Of a DNA stretch of 64,000 nt, positions 32,975 through 44,873 are shown piece after piece. The translations under genes were made by a program, and so were the position numbers. The notes beneath the pieces are model-generated. The model was not told where the DNA came from. It made no database searches and saw only the letters and a program-made list of their open reading frames with translations. Numbering within the stretch: position 1 is the stretch's first letter; each line of letters opens with the position of its first letter. This DNA is from Apium graveolens. Its lineage: Eukaryota; Streptophyta; Magnoliopsida; Apiales; Apiaceae. Location of the stretch: NCBI RefSeq assembly GCF_009905375.1, contig NC_133657.1, positions 64,730,219 to 64,794,218 on the forward strand, given 5' to 3'.

Positions 32975-35900
32975 ATGGCACCATTAGTCAAGATCAAGTT
33001 ACAAACTGGATACATCTATGAGAAGAACAACTTCACGGCTCTAGTAAACAAGGGGATTCAACATTCAAGTGACTACCACAAAATGATGGATTTTGTGAAG
33101 AACTGCAAACTCAGTTATGCAATGCTAGAATCACCCACCATCTTCTGTGAGGTTGTTGAGGAGATGTGGACGACTGCTACATACAACTCTACTGATAAGA
33201 CCATCACACTCATTATTAAAGGTATGGAATTCTGTATCAATAGTGATGTTATTAAGGCATGTTTCGAAATTCCTGATAATATTGTGACCTCACCACACAC
33301 AGATACTGATATTGTTAATATGCTTAATTCCATGAACTATGCACTCTCTACTTCTAAGTTAAGTGATATTAGGAGGTTGGGTCCTAGGAAAGAATGGAGT
33401 TTCATGTGTGATGTATTTACCAAGGTCTTTTCTGGTAAAATCAGTAATTTTGGTTCTGTTAATATCTCAATGCTTAACATGCTTTACATGCTAGTCACAG
33501 ATAACTTCTTTAATTTTAGTGATCTTATTTTGTTTGAGTTGGGTTTTAAATTGGGGGAGTTAAACAAGATGGGTAAAAATGTTTATTATGCTAGATTTTT
33601 TATGATGCTAGCTAACCACCTCTCTGAGGAAATTGTACTTGAGAACCCAAACAACAAATTAGATTGTTGGGTTCAAGAGAGAAGAATTATTGCAGATTTA
33701 AATAGGGCAAACCATCACAAGGAGGTGCCACTCTTCTATTTCCCTGTAATGGAAGCACCTCAGGTAAGTGAGGTAAGTTCATCTGTCTCTACTATTCCAA
33801 CCTCACAAATTTCTTTACAATCTAGTGTAGCTATGGAAACTGTGTCAATGACCCAATGGTTGCCTACCCAAGCTTCCAAATCCAAAACTTCTAAATCCAA
33901 GTCAAAGAAAGCCCCATCTGGTATCTCTCAAAAGATGCCAGTTATAAAATCCACCAAAACCAAAGAGGGGAGTGTGAAGGTGAGAAAGGTAGGTGAGGGA
34001 TAGGGTGAACATAAAAGAAACCCTACGGATAAGGATGGAGAGTTGAGTGGTTCCCAACCTAGCCATACTGCAATTTTCCAACAAACTGCAGTGATTAATA
34101 AGGATAAAAGCTCATTTCTAGTTGCATCCTCCCAAAAGGATGTGACTATTGAACAAAGCTCTCAACCAAGAGCACAGGTCAAAAGGGTAAGGGACACTAG
34201 CTCACCCCAAACTTATACCAGAAAGAAGAAATTAAAAACCTTTGGGGATGCATAGGGTTCACATACTGTGCAAACTGGTGCTAAAGACACAGTCACTGCA
34301 CCTTCATAAATTCATCTTGATGTGGCTCCAATAAATGTGGAGTCACAGCCAAAATCATTAGTTATAGAAGCACCTCAAATACTAAATTCTCCCACAAACT
34401 CTCTAGATAAGGATATGATCAACACATCAATTCCTGATTCCCCTTCTTTAACTTTGTTGGGGAAGCCAAAATCTAGTGCAAGTGAGCATCATCTTTTGGA
34501 TGATTTGTTGGCTCACTTGCCAATTCTTTCAGAAACTGTTGAAACATCTGTGCCCAAAATCTCATCAATCAGCACAGAGTCCATAATAGTTTCAATTCCA
34601 AGTTCATTCATTTCTACTCTCTCGATAAATATTGCTCATCCGTCGAGTAGTGATTGTATCCCGACGGATAAGCTTAACAGCATTTATCCGTCGGATAGTC
34701 AAACTGCTAACCCGATGGATATTCCTCATTCGTCGGGTGTCTCTACGCAACTTTAAATTTCATCTATTATCTCTAGTGCAGAAGACTTAGTGGTTGTACA
34801 GTCACTCTTAGGATTGAGGGAAGAGAGCGTTATGAGTGAGAGTCTGGGTTGCTCCCAGGAAAAAGGAGAGGAAAAGAGTGAAAATATGTGATTCGTTTCT
34901 TCAGGATTGGCAAAAGAGAGTGAGAGGAGTCCTACCTTAGATGGTGAAGGTGAGGGTGTGAGGGTGGGGAGCAGGGTGAGACCCTGATGCAACCAAAGAG
35001 AGAACAAGAGAGAAATGGAGGTACATGAGCTATAAGGATGGATGTCATTGCTAGTGAGTTAATGAATGTCCAGGATGCAGACAGGGAGGGACTATCTCAA
35101 CAACCTCAAGCTATTATAGATTCCACATCCCTTGATGCTGAGGCATTTACTCACCCTATTCCAGCTTATCAACTTCTAGCTGAATAGGGCAATGACAATG
35201 CATAAAGGATGCTCAATTTGGTGCATACCACACATTCCATGCTAAGAGCCAAGGATGCCATCACAGCTTTGCCCTCTACAGCTGGTGATGTTGATTATGA
35301 AACTGGTGCTTCAACAGATTTCTTTGGAGATGAAGGTGGAGATAGTGAAGAAGAGCCATTGGACATAGGGGAAGAAGTAGGTTCCGGTTCAAGATCAGGT
35401 ATGCCATCATGGACATTTTCAAAGCATTATGATGAACACTACTTCAAGAAAACCCTGATTCAACTCATAAATCAGACAAATTCTGCTGTTCAAACCACCA
35501 CAAATGCCAACACCAAGAAACTCCTTCAAGCACATCTTGTTTCTCTGCAACTATAACAAATTCAAGGCTTCCAATATGCTAGAGATGTCAACACCATCAA
35601 GGGTGATATTAATGAAATGAAAAAGGCTATTTCTGACAAGATGGACTCTAAGCTTCCAGAAGCTACAATGCTTGACATCAAGAGACAACTCAGTAAAAAT
35701 ATTGATCTTGCCACAAAGATAGATGCCTTGGATATAAGAATGTCAGCTATGGAAGCATCTCTAACAGCCATTCATCTGTATCAAGCTCACCAAATAGACT
35801 TGCTTCAAAAACTGGTGGCTGCACAAACCCCCTCTTCTACTCAACTTGATGATAACAAAAAGGGGGAGAAAGGACCAAGTGAGGGGGAGAAACAACTCAA

Positions 35901-37072
35901 CATTCAAATCAGTAGAGTAATTGTGCCTACAATTGCTTTCACCAAGCCACTAGTTACAGACAGCATTGATCTGATAAATGAAGCATCAGCCAATTTAAGA
36001 GCAGCTGAAACAGAGCAGTTGAAGCCAATCAACTGGGAGAAAATTGATGAGGACATACAAAAGAAGCTTGGGCTAGTAAAGAAGCCAGAAAAGTCAGCCA
36101 TTCATCACTTTCAAGTCAGGCAAATCTCTATGAATGAAATGAGCATGAACTATCTGGAAAAGGGGACAGCCATCCTGCATCAAATCTCCAAAGGCTGAAA
36201 TAATTCTGAAGCCAAGGGTGAATTATCCAAAATCATCATTAAATAACCCTTTGGATACAGTGTATGAGACACCTAAGCCTGATGATAAGAAACTGTTGTC
36301 AAGGTCAATTGCCTTCTACAAGGATCCAGCTGATTCAGCCTTAAAAAGGAGAATTGCTAAAGTTTTCAGGAATGGGAAAGAAATTTGTGTGGTGGCTGGA
36401 CATCCTTAATTTGCTCAAGGAAAGAGAGAAGAAAAGGCAAGATTGAAGCAAGAAAAGAACCAAGCTATTCTAGATGCTAAAAAGGCTAAACAAAAGAAAG
36501 AGCAAGCTGCTATCTTGGCCAAGCTACAAGCTGTGAAACCAACACAACAAATTCCTGCTCAGCCATCTGAAATCACTAAATCTCAAGATTCAAAGAAGCA
36601 AGTTGAACCACGACAGAAGAAGAAATCTCAAAGATACAAGGAATTGGCCAAAAGAACCAAAAGGAAATTGGACTTTGTTGATAAGGAATTGAAGGATCAG
36701 TTTTCCAAGGAATCCACTCCAACTACAACTCAAGCATCAAAACCCTCTGTGGTATTTGAAGATATTAAAGTGGTGGATTCTTACAGGAACATTCATGGTG
36801 AACCTATTGTGCCTAAGGATGAACCAATAGACTGGGAGAGTTTACCAATTCCTGACATCAACTTGCCAATCCTTAACAAGCCAAAGAGAACAAAGTCAAG
36901 AGCAGTCAAGAAAGTGAAGTTGTCACCTCTCAAATCCAAATCTCTAACTAAAGCTCAATCCAAAGTCAACAAGGGAGATTACATGTACTTAAGTGACATC
37001 AAGTTTCGCTTAATTAATGGCTACAATTCCAGTAGACATAAATTGGGGGAGATTGTTGTGGATATGTTGTGA
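32975..37072 (+). pseudogene. Envelope-like third ORF (element B)
   Basis: Starts MAPLVKIKLQTG at 32975. The first 342 codons are open: an N-terminal globular domain (blocks GMEFCINSDVIKACF, KEWSFMCDVFTKVF and KNVYYARFFMMLANHL), then a Ser/Thr/Pro/Lys linker. A stop at 34001 and further stops near 34252, 34308, 34754 and 35189 separate later segments: a Ser/Pro linker containing five CCGTCG-type motifs (34637-34740), an acidic stretch (35290-35400), a coiled-coil region (35560-35880, ending DDNKKGEKG) and a long Lys/Gln-rich helical tail to 37072. It fills the place of the SIRE env-like ORF. I see no convincing transmembrane anchor, so an envelope role is unsupported. Confidence 0.82.
37041..37053 (+). 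other. Polypurine tract of element B
   Basis: AATTGGGGGAGAT directly before the 3' LTR. It overlaps the last codons of the env-like ORF. Confidence 0.9.
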
Positions 37073-38114
37073 ACTTGATGATTTCATTAACAAAACACCT
37101 TGGTAGATTTTACTTAGTAAAAAATGTTGCACTCGACGGATAAGGATTATAGTCCCGACGGATGACTCAATATAGTCCCGATGGATGATGATTTATTATC
37201 CATCAAGTGAGTAGCTTGTGTAACAATAAGTCTATAGCACATTTTTGTATACACATTGTTTAGATTCTGTAGTAGTACTCAAGTCATGTTGACTTTAACT
37301 AGATATACAGAATAGGTTGATTAATTGTACATAGATGATTTCTTGTAATTCTGCATAAATGAAATGAAGTCAAGTGCTAGATAGCTACTCGACGGATAAA
37401 CAACAATGCCACTCGACGGATGATCAAAAAGGAAACCCGACGGATGATCATGAACCCGACGGATAAAGAATTCAAACATCTGTTGACAGTGACAACAAAG
37501 TCACATGCGTCGAGTGTATGCAAATGGAATGTGAAAGCCTATTCAACTGGGTTTTAGAGAACAAAGAAGCATTGCCATTTCCATTCTATTATGAAGATAT
37601 TCAAAGATGCTGGAATAGAGTAATGAATTAAAAAGATTCTAATGGTGGAAGGGCTATCAGCATAGTATTAGACTTGATAGGTTTTTTTTATTAGCTTGCC
37701 TTATTACTTTGTAATCTTGGTGATATATAAACCAAGAAGTAGCAAATTGAACAACAAGAACAAGACTAAGAACATTATCTCAGAGAAACAATTGTAATCT
37801 GCATCCTTAGCATTTCTTTGTAAACTTAGTTGTTCATATTTGTAAGCAGCTGTGAGCTAATCTTGCTACACAGAGTTCTCTTGATATAATATATATCTCT
37901 GCTGGATACTTTCAAATCCACCAGAAAGTTTTTAAAGACTTGTGTTTTTAATTACTTGTGTTTTGATTCATTTGAAGTTATTATTCCGCACTTTGCAAAT
38001 CAACTCACTCATATATATATTTTAAGTTAGAATACTTTTTAAACCAAGAAAAAGTTTCAAGAATTCCATGCAACCCCCCTTTTGTAATTCTTGTTGCATT
38101 GTTAGGGACTAACA
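37054..38114 (+). repeat. 3' LTR of copia B (1,061 bp)
   Basis: Same ends as the 5' LTR. It differs by scattered substitutions and has about 26-30 extra bases near 37625-37660 (AAAAGATTCTAATGGTGG region) that are absent from both the 5' LTR and the related solo LTR at 24313. That points to an insertion in this copy. Confidence 0.93.
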
Positions 38115-39480
38115 ACTGTTGTGCTACTACATCTTCAGAAACAACAGGGATTTCCTCAAGTGATGGTAAAGTAGAGTAAGTGGACTATTTTTCAATAAAA
38201 ATAGGGATTGTACTATGTGGTGGAATGGAAGAATGTATGGACTGCAAGAAAGTATTAGTACTTAGACTTGCAGGGAGATTAATAGCCCTTGGTGTATCAC
38301 AGTGTTCTTGATGTTCAACAGAATGCTGTTCCGTATCTGTTTCTTTAGGACTCTGAGCACCTACAAACATAAAGCAAATAAACCTTAATCTGTCTATTCT
38401 TTTCACACCACACATCTCATGACTTTTAATAGTCAGAGCTTCCTCACAAGGATTACTAAATCCTATCTCTCATCTACCTCTCCTTTTTTCAGGAAGGATC
38501 CTGCCTCTCTTAAATTCTGTTTTTCTCTCAATCTTTTCACACATCTCATAGAAAAAGGCTTAGAAAGATTGTCCTACAGAAATAAGATGTGGCTAAAGAA
38601 GGGTGATATGTGGTCATGCAACTAGAGATAGTCCTTAAATAAGATCTAAGAGTAATCATACCAACATGATTTATATATATAGAAAATATAATAAATGCTG
38701 AAAGAACTAGATCAGTATTTAGAATAAATGATGATAAAGTAATAACAATATTTATACCTTGTGAATACATAATTTAGCTCACAGTTGATACTGTGGTTAT
38801 GACAGTTGTTGTTCATCAATAATGAGATCCTCCATTTGAATTGGAGAGGATTTGATCAGGTTACTGTCATGTACCATGATCTCAAACCCTGTTCTTCTTG
38901 CAAAGAACTAACACTTGAATGTGTTTATTGAAAGCTATCACAGAATCTTCAGTGAAAACTGATGAAACCTCTATGTCTTTGTTAGTATCATTAAGATCTA
39001 CCTCAGCAAGTAGTCTCTAACCAACTAAATGTTGTTTCTGAGTGGTGAGCACAATTCAAGAATTATGCCACTTGATTTTTGGCAACATTTGAGAAAGAAT
39101 TCAAGTGTTTAAATTGTCAGAAGAAATTTAAGATTTAAGATATTTAGTATTAAGAAATGAGTGTGAACAACTTTCTTAATGAGAAAAAGAAAGTTTCAAA
39201 GATCTTGAATAGAATGTAATACTCAAAGATAATAATCCTTATTGACTAAAAATTAAATCTTCCATAAATGCCTTCTTTAACAACAGTTATTTCTTGCAGA
39301 GTGCTCAATTTGTACCGAAGTATTCACATGAACTTAAACAGACATTAGTTTATTCACATGCACTATTAAAAACATTTGAAGTTTAGCATGCAGTACTGAT
39401 TTGGATATATCATGTAAAAGCATTTAAGCACACATAAACAAGAAAGTAATCAAGTAAGACAACAAAGAAACTTAAAGATT
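38115..39480 (-). pseudogene. Env-like ORF of element E, N-terminal/linker part
   Basis: Continues E beyond element B. Frame 38415-38185 and decayed sequence to about 39020 correspond to the linker of env-like ORFs. The stretch around 38810-38880 resembles 63690-63760 in element F. From about 39020 to 39480 it is AT-rich and partly resembles the flank of the small ORF in element C (16660-16880). No intact start of the env-like ORF seen. Confidence 0.55.
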
Positions 39481-39559
39481 TTCATTAAACATGAAGAGGA
39501 TGAATACAAAGTAAAATCATAAAATAGTCCTAACACAAGCTAGAAACTATTCCTAGAAA

Positions 39560-39928
39560 CTATCCCATCTTCAACTTCTTCAGAGCTTCTTGCTTCTTCA
39601 TGGCTCGGCGGTGATAAATTCTACTCATTGTGCCTGCAAGAGAGAAGTTATTCTCTTGCAGTCCGAGAGCTGCTTGACGAGCACGTTCCGCCAGTTCAGC
39701 ATGGAGTTCTACTTTAAGAACAACTTCTGCGGTAAAGAAATGTAGTTCCAACTGATCATCCCAAGAGAGATGATCATAGACTGAATTTAGAACTTCGATT
39801 GGGTGATAAACTTCGTTACTAATACAAACCTTAAATCTGTATGGATCAAAGTACATCTTTTCATCACTAGGATTAAAGATCGTTAGATAACATCCACCGC
39901 TGCGTGCGTAAAACTGGAATTGAGCTAT
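39560..39928 (-). pseudogene. Small accessory ORF, 122 codons (element E copy)
   Basis: Same gene as at 16895-17263: 369 nt with the stop at 39560. The frame is fully open, but the codon matching the start is ATA (39928-39926) instead of ATG. The open frame runs on upstream to 40075 only because the leader lacks stops. Conserved blocks are QFYAR, MYFDP, YHP, DQLELHFFT, and MSRIYHRRAMK followed by KKQEALKKLK. The middle (KVELHAELAERARQAALGLQ) is likely an amphipathic helix. It lies about 480 bp after the end of RNase H and before the env-like region, on the element's sense strand. Function unknown. The lost start probably silences this copy. Confidence 0.72.
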
Positions 39929-40011
39929 TTTTGAGTTATGAATAGAGTATTGAGAAGATGTTGAGTTGAGTATGAAAAAGGCAATGAGAAGTTTTGAGGA
40001 TGGAGGATTGT

Positions 40012-40020
40012 ACTTATAGC
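40012..40020 (-). promoter_or_regulatory. TATA-like box of the small ORF (element E)
   Basis: Minus strand CTATAAGTA, about 85 bp before the start-equivalent codon. Position and leader character match element C. Confidence 0.45.
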
Positions 40021-40075
40021 AGAGAGGTTTAGAAACTGAAGGGACTCTTTGATGAACCATGTAATGATTGACCAT

Positions 40076-40554
40076 AATGCAAATACACGATTACGCGTAT
40101 CTAATTGAACAAAAAGTAATCTCTCTCTTCATATTCCTATTCCCAAAGTAAAATACTCAAGTATTACAAGATACTTGCATCAGTAACTAACCCATTTAAG
40201 CAATTAAAAGATATTCCAATATCTCACTGTATAATTACAAATACTGCTTAAAAATTTATTTCGAACAAGTTCAAAATAATAAATGAAGTATAACAATCAA
40301 TTAAGTTTCGATCATTATCAGTATTTTAATTACGAATATCAGGACTTATCAACTATTGACATAACAGATTAGTCAAAGCAAGTTTAAATAATAACAGAAT
40401 ATGTAAGCAAAATCAATAGTTCAACATGCAATTTTCACATAAAATCATTTAGCACAATTTGCATGTTATCATGGCATCAACATTTAGCATAGAATCAGTA
40501 TATAACAATTACTGACAAATAATAAGATATCGGGCTTCAATAATATCAGCATAT
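40076..40554 (-). other. Spacer between pol and the small ORF (element E)
   Basis: AT-rich, no open frame. The part next to the small ORF matches 17370-17560 in element C, showing that the promoter region is also conserved. Confidence 0.6.
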
Positions 40555-41835
40555 TTAATTATCAGAGTTTGAGAATTGTCCTGAAATCATTCTGAATTCA
40601 TTCACCAATCTTGTGAAAGTAGCTTCACAGAGAGGCTTGGTGAATATATCTGCTACTTGTTGATCTGTTGGAACAAAGACCAATTCCACTATACCAGCTT
40701 CCACATGTTCTCTTATAAAATGGTATCTGATACTGATGTGCTTAGTTATTAAATGTTACACATTGCAATAACACTTTGATTATCACAATATATAGGAATA
40801 GAAGAATAGTCTAACCCATAATCCAGTAATTTATTCTTCATCCATAGAATCTGAGCACAACAGCTTCCTGCAGTAATATATTCTACTTCTGCAGTTGATA
40901 TGAAAATTGACTTTTATTTCTTACTTTACCAAGAAACCAATCTTCCACCAAGGAATTGGCAGCTTCCAGAAGTGTTTTTCCTATATATTTTGCATCCTGC
41001 AAAATTAGCATCTGAATATCCAATTAGCTTAAAGTCTGAATCTCTAGGATACCATAATCTCAGATTCATGGTGCCTTTGAGATACTTAAAAATTCTTTTC
41101 ACAACTATTAGGTGAGGTTCTCTAGGGTCAGCTTGGAACCTTGCACAAAGACATGTAGCATACATGATATCAGGTCTACTACAGCCAGATATATGAGTGA
41201 TCTAATCATACCTCTGTAGTTAGTTATATCTAGTAAAGAACCGGTATTTAAATATAAATTGGTTGCAGTGGATATAGGAGTTGATGCAGTTGAGCAGTCT
41301 TGCATTCCAAATCTTTTGATTGGATCCTGGTGTATTTGGATTGATTTATGAAGATTCCTTCGTCAGTCTGTTTAACTTGTAACCCCATGAAGTTACTCAA
41401 TTCTCCCATCATACTCATTTGATACTTGGACTACATTAGCTTTGCAAATCTCTCAAAGAGTTTATCATTAGTAGATCCAAAAATGATATCATCAACATAT
41501 ATATGTAGTAATAACAAGTCCTTACCATGGTATTTATAAAAGAGAGTTTTATCAATTGTACCTCTTGTGAAACCACTCTCTAGCAGAAATAGAGCAAGTA
41601 TTTCATACCAGGCCCTTGGAGCTTGCTTCAATCCATAGAGTGGTTTATCCAGTAAGTAGACATGATCTGGATACTTTAGATCAATGAACCCTAGAGGATG
41701 TTCAACATAAACTTCCTCTTCGAGTTCTCCATTTAAGAATACACTCCTCACATCCATTTGGAAGACCTTAAACTTCTTCCGAGCAATATAGGCAAGAAAG
41801 ATTCTTATTGCCTCTAGCCTTGTAACTGGAGCAAA
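40555..41835 (-). pseudogene. Copia RT (C-terminal) and RNase H (element E)
   Basis: From right to left: [14 protein letters not shown] at the G1 insertion point, [31 protein letters not shown], intact [12 protein letters not shown] (about 41490), then frameshifted pieces with [38 protein letters not shown] and the RNase H end down to TAA 40555. It is closely similar to element A. Frame breaks near 41430, 41300 and 41165, among others. Confidence 0.93.
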
Positions 41836-44800
41836 TATAACGCCCCCAAATCCGAGGTCAGGGGATTTGGTCATCACTATGAAATCTCAATCCAAAATAA
41901 CATGTTTAATCAATAAATAAATACCAACAACTCAAATATAGCATTTATGACCCCAAACTATAACAGGATCTTTTCAGGTTACAGTTCTAGAAACAAGAAT
42001 TCCAAATTTCACAAATAATTTTTTTTCACTTTCTTGTAAACCGTTTTCAACAAATTCCAACTCAATACTAAACCCGCTAGTATAACTTCAAAAAGAAGTA
42101 TACTAGGCCCAACTATACTATACACAACTATAATATAATATAATATAAACAACTTTATATAATAGAACTTACACTAGTCCGCAAACCCTGGACCAACCAC
42201 CTTTCAAAAGCTTCTTCTTTGCTTCCTCGAATTACGCGGCTAAATAGCGCAGGCTAATCCTCACGTTGTCTAGAAGTTAGTCACACTCGCAGTAACATAA
42301 ACATCTCCATCTAGCATCTCATGAATTCATTGTCTTTCTGTTTCGACAACTCATTGATATGCATTACTGTTGAACTTTACTCTGGATCCCAAAGTATTGT
42401 CTTGATCATCTTGAATGATTCACATCTTACAGAGCTTTTTCTATCGAGCGTTAGGTTATTCTTAAACCGACTTCGGGACTTGGGTCTTTCATCTGGAATC
42501 TACAGAGTCAAAATACCCTCAATTAGACGATCGCTTAAGCTTGTCATATCATCACTATCACTTATACCCTTTTGATTACATAGCCTGACTCATATTTATA
42601 TGAACTACCTCAACATACAAAATAGGTACGGCTCACGTACTTTGAAATTTGGTTCGGTAGTTATTTCAGAAAATATGAATAACTGTCGTTATAGAAAAAT
42701 AGGGTCATAGGGCTCTTTTTGTAAAATATTTTGCCAAATTGATTTACATACTACTAGCTATTGGAATCATGGTTCAAAATTTAACATAGATTGGAAGAAC
42801 CGAATTTTTATTTAATTAATCATTAATAAGGCAAACTCACTAATTTACATCAGTAATTATATCTGAGAAACGTTTAACCAAATACAACTCAAGGTCATAC
42901 TATTCCAAGTTAGTTTCTTGTATCGAAAAGTAAATTTGTAAAACAATTTACATACTCATATAAACAAATGAACGATTGTGATTCTGATAATTAAAGGATA
43001 CGTTCCTGAATTTCCAGAAATAATAATTTCTCGGAAATCGGAAAACACCTCCTCTATTTATCGGACAACCCATCGAAACATAATCGACGTCAAATTCCCA
43101 AAAATCACAATTTCGCAATCCATATCTCAATACGACTTTTACAAAAAATAACTATTTACAAACTACTTTATCTGCTTTATAAATTTAGGACTCAGAATTA
43201 ATCATCACCATCCACCGTCGGCTCGCCGAACTCATCGTTGACGGCGGTAAAATTCGCGGGTACACGATTAGTTTCGGGTTTCCAACGCAAATTCTACCGA
43301 TTAATCGTTACTAAATACACCACGAAATATATATTTTTCACGAAATTCACTAAAAATATTCCTACAGAAAATGAGACAATTAAATAATTAAAAGATTCCC
43401 AACACAGGCGTGTGCAATCGCACACACAATATCATATAATACCCGAAAAGCCCAGAAACAACCGGCAACAAACCAGAGATACACAAGCACAGGACACGAA
43501 CTGGACTTACATATATACACACACGCGTGTATATATGTTTAACCAACAAGAAGCAAACTGAAGCAACCAAAGAATACCCCGGCATCGGCGGAAAGAAAAA
43601 AACAGGGGGCGGCGGAGTCACCGAAAAACAGAGCATAGGCGGCGCCGAAAATGAGAAAGGAAGAGGGAGAAGCGGGGGAGGAGGAGAAGTGAGAGGGGGA
43701 GAGATTACGAGAGAGATGAGATAGAGAGATTTAGGAGAGAGAAGGGAGAGTATATGCGTGTATATATTTTAGGGTTTTTGTCTGAAGAAACCGTGTTGAA
43801 TTCGTGTATATCTCCTCTTTCCAACACGCGTCTAGTTACTTGGCACGTATCACTTTCCAGTCAATAAGCCTATTTCTGTATCGTTTTAATCTATTTAACG
43901 ATACAAGGTACAAATAAATATTAATCGAAATAACACCACAATAATCTTAAAATTATCTAAATATTCTGAAACTAATAAGATATAAGTTTCAAAATTTTTA
44001 AAACATGTTTGGATTGAAATTTAAACCCGCGTTTTATGATTTAACGAACAAACATGTGGGTATATAAAACCCAAAAAAATACCAAAATAATTCTAAAATT
44101 ATCGGAATAATTAAAAACTAGTAAAATAAAATTTTTATAATTTTTAAAACATTTTTGAGTTACGCACTATACCCGCAATTAACGATTACACGAACAAACT
44201 TGCGGGTGAATTTAATCAGAAAAATTTCCGAAATAATTTTAAAATTCTTAAAATATTCAAATACTAATAAAACATAAGTTTCGTAATTTTTGTAATAATC
44301 TTGAAGTTAATATTAGATTTACACTTAAATACAATCATAAAATCATTTAGGGATAAATAATTGACAAAATATTATTTTCTAAATTTTATAAATTTCCAAA
44401 AATAATTATTGAAATTATAAAGCCATACAAATAATTTTAAATTTAAATATTTATGAAAATAAATTTTCAATAAAATCACTTTTAAAGGCAAAAACAAAAT
44501 GATATGACTCAGTAATTAATAATACAAATAATCCTTAATCACAACCGAGTCACACACAATTAATATTACATATGACACATAGCTGACATAATATCCACAC
44601 AATCACTAATATTACTAAACTGACTCAATTTACCGATATCAATAAAATGACCGGCTTTCAAATGAACTTTTAAAAATAATACATTTAACTAAATATTTTC
44701 AGAAATTAACAAGGATCGATACAACACTTAAGAATTAGCACATTACCATTTAATAACACGAACTCGTCAAATAGGAATAAAATATCCACCATTTTACTCC

Positions 44801-44873
44801 TTTCAAATCAGAAAATCACATAAACTTATTCAAATAATACTAATAATAATTCTGAAAAATACGGGATATTACA
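41836..44873 (-). repeat. 3' LTR of G1 (3,038 bp)
   Basis: Ends TATAACGCCCCC (from TGTAACG) and GGGATATTACA. On the minus strand a TATA-like stretch (AAAATATATACACG, about 43760) precedes a ~100-bp pyrimidine-rich leader (complement of 43660-43755). The tail is very AT-rich. Confidence 0.92.

Larger units (their letters stand above)
25616..38114 (+). mobile_element. Copia element B (SIRE-like), structurally complete, 12.5 kb
   Basis: Both LTRs (25616-26646 and 37054-38114), PBS, gag, protease, integrase, RT, RNase H, env-like ORF and PPT are present in order. The 5-bp target duplication ACTGT flanks it at 25611-25615 and 38115-38119. The size and the third ORF fit SIRE/Maximus. The genes carry stops and frameshifts and the RT active site is mutated, so it is not autonomous. 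It could still be mobilised in trans. LTR divergence is low, about 4% by eye in the first 470 bp. Confidence 0.95.

Noticed and set aside
38419..38625. Plus-strand frame of 68 codons
   Set aside because: Antisense to the E env-like remnant; no recognisable domain.
43388..43636. 82-codon minus-strand frame with hydrophobic segments, also present at 47940-48128
   Set aside because: Duplicated only because both G1 LTRs contain it; lies at the LTR leader and does not hold frame in the second copy.
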